Origin: Bactericera cockerelli
Lineage: Eukaryota; Arthropoda; Insecta; Hemiptera; Triozidae
NCBI GenBank assembly: GCA_024516035.1
Contig: CM044961.1
Span: forward strand, 12,933,800-12,997,799
DNA length: 64,000 nucleotides
Reading direction: 5' to 3'
In this document: positions 44,596-57,195 of the stretch, one piece after another
How positions within the stretch are numbered: position 1 is the first letter of the stretch
Layout: each line of letters opens with the position of its first letter
The notes under the pieces: model-generated
Databases searched by the model: none
What the model was told of the DNA's origin: nothing
Seen by the model: only the letters and a program-made list of their open reading frames with translations
Made by a program: the position numbers and the translations under genes

Positions 44596-45421
44596 GGGGA
44601 TTTCACGATTCGTCTCAAACTACCTGAGGTGGCCTTTTTCACAACACGATTCGTCTCAAGAAAAACAAAACACGATTCGTCTCATAACACGATTCGTCTC
44701 AAATACTCAAAAATCGAAAATATATAATATCCCTTTCAAACTAACCCCATAAGAAAAAATTCCCTCTCGCACCAAAAAAAAAATCCCTATAAAATGGCGA
44801 TGTTCACGATGTTATTGTTTTGAACCAGTAACAGTCATCTATGTTATCAGTGTTTATTTGAGTGTTTGACAGTAGGGTTAGGTAAAATACATAGAAGGCC
44901 ATGCCTCAAGAATATAGTAGGGTTAGGTAAAATACATAGAAGGTATTACGGTTAGGGATAATACATAGAAGGTAATGCCTTAGGTTTAAAGTAGGGTTAG
45001 GTAAAATGCATAGAAGGCCATGCCTCAAGAATATAGTAGGGTTAGGTAAAATGCATAGAAGGCCATGCCTCAAGAATATAGTAGGGTTAGGTAAAATACA
45101 TGGAAGGCCATGCCTCAAGAATATAGTAGGGTTAGGGATAATACATAGAAGGCAATGCCTTAGGTTTAAAGTAGGGTTAGGTAAAATGCATAGAAGGCCA
45201 TGCCTCAAGAATATAAGAAAAAATTCCCTCTAAGATGTTTTAAATAAGATGTAATAAAATATCCCTCAATATGTACCGTATTTTATAATCGTACTGAGAC
45301 GAATCGTGTTGTTTACTTTTTCGCCAAAAAAAATGTTTTGAGACGAATCGTGTGGTCATTTTTATACCTGAAATTCCAACCTTTTTAAAAAACCCTTTTT
45401 GAGACGAATCGTGATGCGCCC
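44596..45421. mobile_element. 826-bp 8-bp-TSD element carrying a minisatellite, copy-2-specific
   Basis: Left end GGGGATTTCACGATTCGTCT and right end AGACGAATCGTGATGCGCCC are imperfect inverted repeats of about 24 bp. An exact 8-bp duplication AATCAATC lies at 44588-44595 and 45422-45429, with one copy in copy 1 near 3277. 8-bp duplications point to the hAT superfamily (P-type is the alternative). The ACGATTCGTCTCA motif recurs several times near both ends. The centre is a 45-bp tandem repeat (44872-45215). Confidence 0.88.
44872..45215 (+). repeat. 45-bp minisatellite inside the 44596 element
   Basis: The unit is TAGGGTTAGGTAAAATGCAT followed by AGAAGGCCATGCCTCAAGAATATAG; about 7-8 units, some with a TTAGGTTTAAAG variant end and one shortened. 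Open frames across it (for example minus 44906-45208) are repeat artefacts. Confidence 0.9.
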
Positions 45422-46722
45422 AATCAATCAGCGCCTGTATAAAACAATCATTATCATTAATGTAATAAATGAAAACGATAGAAAACTTAACACAATAATA
45501 GTTCACAACAAAGATTTCAGCCAATACTTTATCAATCAGCCCCCAGTCAAAACAATTATCAATGTAATAAAAATTGTAATTGAAAACATAATACAGTACC
45601 ACAAAGATTCCACTCACCGGTTAATCCACCTCCTATCAATTAGTAACCGGTTTATCAATCACTAGACACAAGTCAATCATCAATACAATAAAAGAAAAAA
45701 GATTAAGACTGAATACTCAACACAATGGACAAAATGATATATCTCACCGCCACAATAACTTACCACAAAAGACTCGACGATTTATCAATCAGCTTTCCTC
45801 TTAGTCCAGACTGGGAGGGTTGACAATCAACTAAATGGTCGCTTATACCTGTAATTAAATTCGCCTCTTACGACATGGCTAATAGGTTCTCTATTCATGT
45901 GTCATTCATGTTATGGGCGTTTAGGTGACTAAGTGTTATATCAAGTGATAATAATAACTTTATTTAGGTACATTATAGTAAAATAATTATATATACCTAT
46001 AGTAATCATATAATATGAATAGGTATATGTAGCAATATTTGGATGATGATGATGTTTATCCATGTATGTATAAAGTAATTAATAAATTTCATATAATAAT
46101 TTTATGTTATAATACTAATTTATGTATAAATAAATATTATCAGCATGATCACAATAGTGATAATACTGATAATGAGTTGAATCCACATTAGGCCGGAGGG
46201 AAAAAAATAATTTTGGAATTTGAAAACGCCTAATATGTCAAAAGTTGTGATTTTGTGAGTAGATCAATCCCTGAAAGTTTCAAAAATTAAAAAAATGATC
46301 TTGAGTCTCCACATTGAGCTTAAAGTTTTTGCTATTTTTGAGTATGCAATTTGAAGGGGCAACATGGTTTTTTACCCTTTATTGACCTCTGACATGAAAA
46401 GTTTTCATTTTACCAAAAAAAGTATTGTATTAAATTGTATTGAGAACAATTTTTTGTATCATTTAGTATCATAAAACGTCTCTCTATGATGTACAGTTAA
46501 AGAGATAGAACACTAATAGTTATGACTCTTGTTGAAAACTTATGAAAATTATAATTTTTGGGACACTCCGCTTCTAAAAAATCATAAAATTATTATTACC
46601 TTATATGATAACGAGTATCATATATGTATTAAAGACATTACCAGAAAGAACAAACAATGAAAAGTACTAAATTAAGGATCAAAGGTTATATATTTTCAAA
46701 TGATTATCATTCATTTTATGTA

Positions 46723-47122
46723 TTACCAAAAAAATCTTTTTTGTGCTACACACAGGAATATTTTTATTCGGTCTCGGGCAACTTCGCCACAAACAGATTG
46801 TGATGCCTCAGTTACCATTACCAGCCTGATACGCCTTTCCACAGCTTGAGTGTGGCTGCTGGCATGGGAGTTTGAGAGCATCGAACTCCGTTTGGGATCG
46901 GATGAGGCATATAATTTCCTCATCAGTCAGGTTCAAGGTTGCCGCTGGATCCAGTGGATTTTCCCAACTGATATATGAGGTTGAAGTAGTCATCAGCTTC
47001 AAAATTATGAGGAGACAATTTGGGCTGGCGGACTTAAAACATAGAGGAGACCAGCAGTCTGGCTGGGTGACTATAAACAGGAAGTAGACCAGCATTGGCT
47101 TAGTTCGGGGGGTCCTTGTCAA
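46723..47122 (-). pseudogene. Decayed element-encoded protein of unknown family
   Basis: Two overlapping minus frames together give WENPLDPAATLNLTDEEII, FDALKLPC, then HTQAVERRIRLV and TEASQSVCGEVARDRIKIFL. The frame shifts near 46850. The LPC-HTQAVER-LVTEAS-VCG-RD pattern is one I have seen in uncharacterised repeat-derived insect proteins, but I cannot name the family. It may be the transposase relic of the surrounding element or a passenger. Confidence 0.45.
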
Positions 47123-47215
47123 TTAATAGACTCCTTGTAAAGACAGTGGTAGGAGTGCTGAATCATTCCTCCATTGTCTGGCTACCATCGTTCACATTAT
47201 CTTTATGAAGCTTGC
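46988..47215 (+). mobile_element. Retroposon segment related to 56495-56640
   Basis: Shares GACTATAAACAGG, AAAGACAGTGGTAGGAGT and GTCTGGCTACCATCGTTCAC with the inverse of 56500-56640. A short family of unknown origin. Confidence 0.45.
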
Positions 47216-47270
47216 GGGATTTTAAAATTCTACCCAATGCTTGTTCTCGCACATTAGAGCGCGAATCCCT

Positions 47271-47484
47271 TATTATAATAACACACTTTAGTGAAGGTAA
47301 TCACCGGGCGAGGTTAGTGCTCAAAGCATTTTCTACCACCTAACCCTCAGAGTCTTATTATTATGTGGTCACAAACACAAATTAATGAGGAAAAGTTCAT
47401 TCACTGGGTGGGATTCGAACCAACGGATCCCTACGCTACCTGGTTTACCAGACTAGCGCGTTAACCACTTGACTAAAAGTGCAC
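47271..47484 (-). mobile_element. tRNA-headed SINE, nested in the 46189 element
   Basis: Minus strand: TTTTAGTCAAGTGGTTAACG, B box GGTTCGAATCCCACCC, body TGACCACATAATAATAAGAC to TTACCTTCACTAAAGTG. Confidence 0.65.
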
Positions 47485-47511
47485 CTTAGCATTGCAAGAA
47501 GTACAAGTTGA

Positions 47512-47660
47512 AAAGTTATCATATTTGTGTTAATCAATTTCGTGATATCACAACTACCTACTCAAACTCGCTTTACTAATTCTACGCTGAAACCGGACAT
47601 GAACCACCGACCTCTAGGTTACAAGTCCGCAACCTTATCGATCAAGCTACTTGGTCAGTT
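47512..47660 (-). mobile_element. Family A SINE, nested in the 46189 element
   Basis: Minus strand: CCAAGTAGCTTGATCGATAA, B box GGTTCATGTCCGG, tail TTTGAGTAGGTAGTTGTGAT to ATATGATAACTTTTC. Confidence 0.7.
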
Positions 47661-48485
47661 TGCGAGAAGAGTATTTTCAAAGTAAGCGAAATACGCGTTT
47701 CTCTGTATCACATCAAACATAAGTTTTTTGTATTGTATAGACAAGAAAGAACATTTCTTAATCATTTTAAATAAATGCATGGGCCTTTCTGAGCTATTTT
47801 TTTTTTTTTTTTTTTCATTTAAAACCACGACGGGCAATCACTTTCATTATGTAATCAGCAAGAAGTTATATCTTTTATATGAAGTGCCTCAATAACGCTC
47901 TGTAGGAAAACAGGGCCAAATATTAAAAACTTTCAGTAGGGCGGCTGCAAATTAAAAAAAAAAACAATTTAAAGTTATAATTAAAAGATTTACATGTAAT
48001 ATTAACTATCAATCAAAACGATTATTATTCTTAGGTAATACTGACATGATATGGGTATTTCACTTCATACAAAAATTAGTTAGTTATTTTATTTAAACAA
48101 CCAAGTCAACCTAGAAAAATTTGATCCGTAATATCCGTAGTTAATTTCTAACGAATGCACAAATTAATTTGAACAATCATTTTCACATAGAAAGAAAGAT
48201 CTAAAAACTCAGTTTTGTACTGCTGTAATTACAAAGCTACAAATTGGAGACGAGACCGGACAAGAACAAGCGCGAAAATGTCAGTAAGCATTAAATTTAT
48301 TTTCGCGCACAGTTACCTACATAGATTTTATATACATACATGTTACTTGTACTCGTATAATGTAGGAAGATGTCTTAAATAACCAACTAAATATAGATAA
48401 CAACGTAAATCTTTTATCCTGAAAAAAGTAGGCCTGAGTTGTACCAGCACCTATGATATGGACTAATAACCTACCATATTATTAT
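47661..48485. other. Interior of the 46189 element, non-coding
   Basis: AT-rich with a run of about 22 T near 47800. No protein resemblance. Confidence 0.35.
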
Positions 48486-49109
48486 CATTTTCCGAAGTTT
48501 CTGCTAGAGTTACAATTGTTTATGTTCTATCTCATAGATAGTACATCATAGAGAGAAGTTTTAAGGAATTAAAATATAGAAAAAATTGTTTACAACATAA
48601 TTTTATTCAATATCTTTTTTTGTATAATGAACACTTTTCATGTTAGACGTGCTTCTAGTGCAAAAACCGATGATGCCCCTTCAAATTGCATACTCAAAAA
48701 TAGCAAAAACTTTAAGCTCAATGTGGAGACTCAAGATCATTTTTTTAATTTTTGAAACTTTCAGGGATTGATCTACTCATAAAATCACAACTTTTGACAT
48801 ATTAGGCGTTTTCAAATTCCAAAATTATTTTTTTACCCCCCTGTTTCACTCCGGCCTAATCCACATGGTGATGATGTTAATAGTGTTTGTGACGATGAGG
48901 GTAAGAGTAATTAACGGAGCTATTAATGTAACAGTTTAGGCTTAGAATTGATTTCATAGGGTGATTATGACTAGGTCCACACTCTGTTGATTTTCAATGA
49001 CTTTAACTCTCACACGGATTATTTTCATATTACTTCATGGAAAATGTTTTATACCATCTGAAGGGGCTTGCAAAGGGCTTTGGTAAAGATCCTGGCATAA
49101 ACTTTATTT

Positions 49110-49243
49110 GTTCCCGGCCCCACTCAGGCTGGGTGAGGTCAATGTGAGTAGCAGGTTTGTGAGTTTCCTGCGAATGGAGGGTAAAACCCCCGTCGTGATA
49201 TGACCATGGCAGTTGAAAGCGACGTTAAACCCCACTTAAAAAA
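49110..49243 (+). mobile_element. 5'-truncated 5S-type SINE (module only), copy-2-specific
   Basis: TTCCCGGCCCCACTCAGGCT through CGACGTTAAACCCCACTT plus an A tail. Exact 11-bp target duplication AAACTTTATTT at 49099-49109 and 49244-49254. Empty in copy 1 near 4275. It shows the module can be inserted alone. Confidence 0.85.
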
Positions 49244-49322
49244 AAACTTTATTTATTAATTTATTGGTGTACATCAAATTTACAATTTGTTTACACAAGT
49301 CAAATACAGAAATGGGGTACTT

Positions 49323-49420
49323 CCGGCCCTACCCAGGCTGGGTGAGGTTAATGTGGGTGCCTGGTTCTATTCCCAGCGAATGGATGGTAAAACCCCCGTC
49401 CTAATACAGGACGTTAAAAA
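49323..49420 (+). mobile_element. Shared SINE 3' module (copy 2 of 4349)
   Basis: CCGGCCCTACCCAGGCTGGG to CTAATACAGGACGTTAAAAA; shorter than the copy-1 version because of the 740-bp difference that follows. Confidence 0.65.
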
Positions 49421-51959
49421 TGCGTTGTGTCGAGACGCATAACGCGACGACTGACACGCGACGTCGGCGTCGCGTTGACAAAGATACCAGACTGGACTCT
49501 TTTGACAGGGACAGCATATCAATGATCAATATTCAAATTTATACTGGTATCATTTTCATTTTGCTTTTGATAAATCTCTAATAAGTATGATCATTTCTTT
49601 GATTTCAGGTTGCTGAAAAACAGTATGATTCGTCAGAAAAGCTACTTCCCACCAAAACTGATAAGAAACTTCAAGTACAGTCGATATCCAATATTCAAAC
49701 AAATGAGATACAGAAGTCCATAGTACATACATACATACCTATTCGTAAAATAATTTACCAATAAATTCAGTAATTAATAACTATAGGTAATACACACACA
49801 TCTATTGTGCCTTACTGTTTTTATAGGCACAATGTACAATATGTTCAATTGTGTTAATACGTTATAAGATAAAAAAGATACAATAAACTAATCTGTTTAC
49901 AACAAATCTATTTGTACCTATTGCCTGTTTGACATGAAAAAATAACTAAATTTTCAATGCCGTCATAGGATATCAAACCGAAGGACCTTGAGACACCAGC
50001 CCTTACATCATAGACTCTCCGCGCGTAGTGACTGACCGCTTCCATTATGTTTTAATAATCAAGCGTATTTAATTCTTCATGTTAAATGAAAGTGTTAAAT
50101 ATCCTATCTTGCAATTTTTTACGCACGAAAAGCTAATACAAACAACAATTAACTAGATATAATAGGAACTGAAGCAATTAATTGAAGCCTCGATCAATAG
50201 AAGTTCTATAACTATTACTTGCAATATTGTTAAGCTGTAGTAATTAATAACATTAAAAGAAAATTTAATACTTATTTGTAAGAACAGGGGTTCTAATTAT
50301 TTACAAAGAGTTAGAACAATAGTAATAATTTAAAAAGTAACATACACCTATCAGATATCTAGGTCTTCTAAAAATTTCTTAAAAACTCTGCCAATTATGG
50401 ACACAACACTTCCTCACGGTTGGTTCACATTTTAAACACGTGGCAATTTTGAGATTTTATACTAATCACTTGATGTATCTCCAAAACCACTAAACAGATT
50501 TTCTTACATTCTAGATTCTACAAAAAAATTCATCAAAAGCGGGTGTACTTTTCACGAGATATAAGAGTTTCAGTAAAAAGTTATTGGTCAGGCGTATGGC
50601 CTCTATCACAAAGCTAGTGCGAAGTTGATGAATGGAAAAATGGAACCATCTACAGATTCTACGGAATGTTTCCTATATGTTTACAAAATTTTGTCAGAAT
50701 CCATTTAGTAGTTTCTGAGATTTGTCTGTAACAAGGAATGTTCTTTCCGACAGACAAACCGACAAAAAAACAAAGTTGCTCAGGTGGTTATAAATTGTCC
50801 AGAAAAATATTGAAATCGGAGCAAAAAAATATTATTATTTTTTACAAAAACGAACATAATACTTCCGATTTCTAATATTAGAAATTTATCGGAAGTAATA
50901 TGATTGAGTTGATGAAAGTAGGCGAACGAATATTTAAGATACCTCGGACCCAACACCTAAGTGAGGAAAAACACTAGTCAGACAATTTCATAGGTGAATT
51001 CCACATTAATTGGTAACATTAGCTATGGTAGAAAATGGTTAAGAAAGTCTTAAGGAGCTGGTTCATTGTCTGTAGGTAATTGAAATAATATAGGACGCTT
51101 TTCTGTGGAATAGGTTAACATTAATAAAATAAAAATCTCAATATCTTCTTGAAATAGAATGTAACTGAGAATGTAATATTAAACTGAATAATTGAATTGA
51201 TGACTGAAATGAAAAAGTTCATAATTTTAGATATTTTTTCCAACAGAAATCCGAATAATAATGCGAAATGTATCTTTGATATTCGAAAAAGTTCCGAGAG
51301 GCACATATCCATTTGAACTATATTAGAACTAAACTGCCCAAGGAATAAAATACGATTGAATCGCTTGAAACAACAAAATATCACCGATTCAAGATGACTT
51401 TAAAGCTCTCACTACCCTCACGAACACAAATGTAAACCACCGCAAAGTTGAACAAAACGGAACCAAAGATAACCCCCCGTCCCATGCACCCGTAGTGACC
51501 AGTGTACAGAACCTACCACGAGTGGTCAAGCTCAACCCCTATACTCTTATACACCGCGCCGTAAGCGGCTTTTCCATCAGCAGCTCAAAAAACGCTAACA
51601 ATTCGAAACGTTTCACTTGGAAGCCGTCCTTCTCGCTTCCGAAATCCTCGCCAGGTCCGCCGTTTCTCGCCCGCTTCTCGCCGCTCCAGACTTCTGCTCG
51701 GCCGCCCTCGGGGAGACGCGGCGGGGGCAAGCTGAAACTCTCCCCGCCTCCCGAGTCCCGGCCATGCCTCGCGCTGTCTGCGCCCTCGCTCTCACCGCTG
51801 ACAAAAGCTACACCGGGCGCGTCATCAGTTTCATCAACAGATAAGAAGCGTCGACATGGCAGTGTGTGCTGCGCTATCAGAACACCTCACTCGGCATTTA
51901 GTTCTAACCGGGACTTTGCCAAGTCTTATCAGGGAACCTGTCTCGTCGCGCCGACTACG

Positions 51960-51987
51960 ATGAAGCTCCGGGAGCGAATCGTTCTAG
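51960..51987 (+). CDS. Fam20C: FAM20-type kinase, coding exon 1 (copy 2)
   Basis: Identical in sequence and phase to 9030-9057: MKLRERIVL plus one base before GTAAGT. The upstream uORF arrangement is also preserved. A few base differences lie in the GC-rich leader (around 51556 and 51687-51698). Confidence 0.72.
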
Positions 51988-53601
51988 GTAAGTCCCCCGT
52001 TCGAGTCTCGAAACGGACCCTTTTTATCTGTTTGATTCCCAACCCTAATCTCTCTAATCACTGTTCCTTCTAACCTCGATTTTGGGGAGTCCAAAGGTCG
52101 ACTGTCAAAAATTTCATTGCTATCAGTTAAGACCGAGATTTTTTTCTCTCTCTTGATAAACAATAAATAATGAAAGTTTGTTTGTGTATTTTTATGATAA
52201 TCCCTATCAGAAAATAAATATGTGAGTAGTTTAGTTAGGAGGAGGTAATGAGTCAAATGTTTGGATTACTATTTAGAATTTATTTACTGTCTATAATAGT
52301 GTTTTAGAACTAATGCGTATTATATAATTGGGATAACTTTACAAGAGCCATGGAAAGTTTAACAGAGATAACTCAAAGTTTAACTCGTGCGGGATAAATT
52401 TCTCTTTTGGTTTTCTTCAAATTTTCATCATGTGATAAATAGAAACTGAACAATCTGGATATTCCCTTATATTTTAAATAAAAATCTTGGGACCTATCCA
52501 TGAAGTCTTACTTTTTAATCACAAATCCTCAAAACGTGCGTTATACGTATACAAATTATTAAAAAAAATTAAGGTGTACCGACCTACCCCAGGTAGGTTT
52601 GGGAAAAAGAAAAATACCAAAAAGAACAAGATTAAGGAGTATGAATAAGCAAAATCTTTACCAACCCAGAGATCAAACCCGGATCTTCCGCAAACCAAGC
52701 TTTAAATTAAACAAGACAGGCATCAATAACGTCACTTAAAATTCGATATTGTCTTACAATTTCGCCGACTTAATGAGATTATTAGTGCGACACGTAGCTT
52801 AAATCAACATTATCCTATTTAAGCTTACCTACTTCTTAAGGAAAAGAAGAAATAACTTTTTTGTCTCGAAATGTCATTGTTCAATGAGTCTGATATTTTC
52901 AAAAATAGATTGAATCAACTTGTAGGCGTCTTTAATAAAATAATTAGAAAAAGTTTTTCAAATGTCATCTCTGCAAAGGCCATTGAATGTCTCCAAAAGT
53001 AGCTCAGATCACTTATAGATTATAAGGTAGACATAATCTCGTTAAAAATAGATTTTTTTAATATTAATTATTGAAACGACAGTATATAAATCAAATGCCA
53101 TTTAATTGCTTTCATACCCATTACAAAATAATGTCGAGTCACCATTTTCTATTAGGAAATCATTCAGTTTCTCCACAGTGCATCACCATGCTGTTTACTC
53201 ATCTAACCTTTGACAGAAAATGAACGCAGCATTTTGAAGGTTACTTAACAACAGTCCTAGCACACTTGTTTACACTTGGGGCTCTGGAAATGTAATCAAT
53301 TCTCATACATAGAATTTTTTATGTCTTAGTAATATAATAATTATATTGAGTTGCTCCATAAGTTCATATTAGATGTATAGTGGGTTAAAGTAGAGGTGGA
53401 TAAGGAATAAACTGAATGGAACAACTACTCATAAATATCTAATATTAATACTCAATGTTTTTATTTCCTCTTCTCCAACCTAGTCTATGAGAATCAATAG
53501 ACAGGGGGTCCAAAATCAAAAGACACACTTTCATTACTTTGGAGCATTATTTTTTAGTACCATTAAATTCACTTTCACAACCTTTCCTTCTTCTTCCTCA
53601 G

Positions 53602-54253
53602 GCATTAGCGTATCCGCCGTTCTGTTCACCCTCCTCCTGGTCATGGATCTACAAATGGACACAGGCTACTCCGGCCAGCACCTCGTCTACCCTAGTCATG
53701 GGCGGGTCCGATTCGGTGCCGGCAACGGAGGTGTCGACAATCCTCGCGACGCCTTCAACAGCTTCCAGAAACGCTTCCTGCAACGCGCGAACGCCTCTCA
53801 CGTGCCGTCAAGGGAGGTGTCCAACTCGTTAAACCTATTCGATAACGTTGTGAAAAACATCGAGACTCGCGGCGAAGGTCGATACGAGGCAGTGCCGAAC
53901 CCTTACGATGACAATAACAGAATCGATGAAAACCGATTTGAAGCGCCACCGGATTCGGCGCGATATGACGGCGACCGGAATGATCTAGTGAACCGTCACG
54001 CGTTCGCTAAAGAAGCGATGGAAAAGCATGACAATTTCGCGGATTTGAATGATTTTCTCATCAACAATCCAGTGTCGGGGATGATGAAATCGGGAAAGCG
54101 GTCGGGTGGCGGTGGTGGAGGCAGCGGCCACGTCGGAGGAGCTTCGAACAATGCAGACTCGGGACCGTTAGAAGATCCTATCATTGTCGTGTCCGACGAA
54201 GATAGCGAGCTGGACAATCCGACGCTCAAGGAACTGCTTGGACTGGAGCTACC
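53602..54253 (+). CDS. Fam20C: FAM20-type kinase, exon 2 (copy 2)
   Basis: 652 nt with the same splice sites and phase as 10992-11643, encoding the same residues 10-226 with no amino-acid change that I can find. Differences are confined to flanking intron, for example just upstream near 53499-53512. Exon 3 of this copy is not in the window. The intact frame and lack of divergence argue that this is an allele or a very recent duplicate, not a decaying paralogue. Confidence 0.8.
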
Positions 54254-54764
54254 GTAAGTACATACCGTCATTTTTTAAAGTTAATAACAATACCATTCAT
54301 ACTATGAATATTTTTTCTCCTAACTTTTCTCCTTCCAAATAACTCCATGACATCGTTTAGAGTTGGACAGAATGATTATATATCAAGCAAGTGTTTTCTT
54401 ACGAACAAACATCATCTTACTCAACCCAGCCTTGGCTGGCTAAAAACGAAAATCTTCACTGAGTTATGAAAGGGGGGTTTGGCAATATGGTGATAGAGCC
54501 AGGAAAGAAAATATCAGTTTTATCACTTTGAAGGCAAAGTAGAAGAATCTAGATTTACACGAGAGAAAGCCATGACAAGCTGGTAGTTTCAGTGGAAAGT
54601 CGTCAATTTTGTTCTAGAATTTATCTCTAAAATAATAAAAACAAACAATAAATATAACCGAAACGGAAACACGTTTGTCTCTTAAGGAGCTTTTATAGTT
54701 TTTGTGCCCCCCCCCCCCCCCCCCCCCCCAACTCATGGAATGTTGTTGAACTTATTGATGTAGC

Positions 54765-54802
<38 letters not shown>

Positions 54803-56490
54803 AAATTAAGACAGTGGATTTAGTGGTGCTTTGAACTGCGACATGCTTTCTCTAACTTCTAGTGAGAGGTATTATTCTGAACTTACATAAGTCTCTGTTT
54901 CAGTGAGTCTGATGTTATTTTAGTCTGTTTTGTTTGACTAATCAGATCTCAGGTGAACAATATTCCATTATCCTACTAATGATAACAGTATTCCAATATC
55001 GATACTTGTTCAAGTGTAAGCAAAAAAATAAAATAAAACTGCCACCAAGCTTGGTAGAAATTAGTAAATTGTCTCTAGCGGTTCATCTGTAATCTTTAAA
55101 GAAAAGCAATTACTTCCAATCATCTTTGAAGATATTGGAATTTGTTCTTCATGGCTGGCTATCGATTATTATGTGGGTACTTCTTTATCCAAGCTGGAAT
55201 ATTTTAGGAAAGCACATGAGCAAGAACATCTCCTTTTGTATTTTTACTTTTGTTCTTTTATATCGTCAGATCTTGAATTTATCCCTTTTTCAATATTTGG
55301 GATTATCTACACTACCACCACCTTCCCAGAATAGTTCTTACAGCTTTCTTCCTTTTACTTTGATACGATTGTCTCTTTATCCATTCAAAGTCTCGTCAAG
55401 AATATTTTTTTGTAAGGTTGATTCTTAAAGGTGAAATTTATTAATAGATGTTTTGTAGCTCTGTAATTAATAGCTTTATTGCATTAATGTAGGTTGTGAC
55501 TTCTCAAACTTAAGTGTCAGATTTCGTTAATTGACTCTGCGCTTCCTTGAATGGTATGATTTGTATTTCCAATAAGTTAACCTATTAGCCTATTAGTTTC
55601 TCATTAGACTTTTGTTGCAATGGCATTCAATACTACTCGTACAAGAGCAACTATGCATGAATATTGTTTGGACGATGTCATAGTCCCATACTTGAGGTAA
55701 AGAGAGAAAATATCAATGGTTGTTTCCTTTTCCAAGAGCGTTTGTTCAAAGTCTATCATATCACTTCTGCTCTGCATCTCAGATATCATTTTATTGGAAC
55801 TCAACGAGAAAAATTGATTGAAAAATAGCAAGAAAAGCATTTTAAAGTAAAGTAGTTTGTACTTTTGCTATCATTGATTATCAACACGTGAAACCCTTCT
55901 ACTCTATTGGAAAATATACTACCTGATAATCCACTGATAATGCTCTCATGTGCACTTTTGATGAGTGACTGCTGTGTGCTGGTTTACGTCATCTGATTTT
56001 TTTTTAAAGAAGAGGGGGAAATCTTCAAAAGACGAACAATATGCTGCAACGTGCAGCAGCTAGTGTGGGACTAGTTCTGGCGACACTTAACCACTAAAAC
56101 CTTCCTCTCCCTCTAAGACAGATCTGCATTCGGAACCATTGAAGAAGCATTACTTCATATACAGATGCTTAGGTGCGTCTTCCGATGGATGAAACTAAGT
56201 AAGCATTCCAAGCAGTGGCATATTCTAGAGACCTTTGACCACACCAGTACATTTTGTAGATCTAATACCAATAGCTTATAAAGCATGTGCTACAGTGGCA
56301 GATTCCGGAGACCTTCGACTATAGAATTATTGTACATTGTAGACCGTCGCGCGTCGTATGAATTTAAATGCAAGTTATTATGTATTTGGTTTGGTCGAAT
56401 TCTGGAGTGCTTTGACATAACATCTATAGTGAATTTAGTATTGTGTTGTATTCTTTTGACTGCACATTAAAAACATTCATGATAATAATA
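54254..56490 (+). other. FAM20 intron 2, proximal part (copy 2)
   Basis: Aligns with 11644-13990. Runs of 23 C (54707-54729) and 36 T (54766-54801) are longer than in copy 1. No exon seen. Confidence 0.4.
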
Positions 56491-56494
56491 TACT

Positions 56495-56640
56495 TCTTCA
56501 TCATCATCATAGGCTGGCGTCATCGTGAACGATGGTAGCCAGACAGTAGAGTAATGACTCAGTACTTCTACCACTGTCTATACAAGGAGGCTAATAATTG
56601 ACAATGCTATTCTACTGCCTGTTTATAGTCCCCCTGCCAG
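56495..56640 (-). mobile_element. Short retroposon, copy-2-specific
   Basis: Minus strand ends in a (GAT)n-like tail after CTGGCTACCATCGTTCACGA. Related to 46988-47215. Copy 1 reads straight through near 14006. Confidence 0.6.
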
Positions 56641-57195
56641 ACTGTTATAATTATTTATAAATGTACGTCAATTTCAACTTCAGATGTTAAATTTATGATA
56701 GAGAGTCTTAATCAATGTACATAATTAATTCGAACTCATAATTTACCTTGTGCAAAATAATTTCATGGCATGGAATTTCTGGAAAAGTCCTTGGAGGAAA
56801 CCAATTTTCTCCACCACAAACGAAAAGCTATTCGAGACAATGGTGATGATGGATGATTGTAGTGATGGTATTGATGATGGTGCTACAATTTCCCAGAACA
56901 AAATGGTTAAACACACAAGAAAAGGGCGTTCTTTCTTCCACATGTATCGACACGATTTTTTGTTTCGCTAACTTTTATTCCAAATCCCTGATATTCATCA
57001 GTAGTAATCACAATTGAAAACGTTTTCAAAGAAAATTTGATGTGTGGGAATAACAGGGACACGCAATCACGGGGATTTTTCTTTTGTATTCATCTGAAAA
57101 TTATTATTGCTTTTCGGGTAATAGAAAGTACGTAATGATAATTCGTCTTCTTCTGCTTGTACTATTTTCTTCTGTTTCGTCTAATTCCCCACCTT

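Larger units (their letters stand above)
46189..48858. mobile_element. 2.67-kb DNA transposon with long inverted repeats, copy-2-specific
   Basis: Starts TAGGCCGGAGGG and ends CACTCCGGCCTA. The inverted repeats are about 172 bp at high identity (46189-46360 and 48675-48858) and continue at lower identity to about 46535 and 48500. Exact 8-bp duplication ATCCACAT at 46181-46188 and 48859-48866; copy 1 has one copy (ATACACAT) near 4030. The middle holds a decayed minus-strand protein relic and nested SINEs. Confidence 0.9.
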
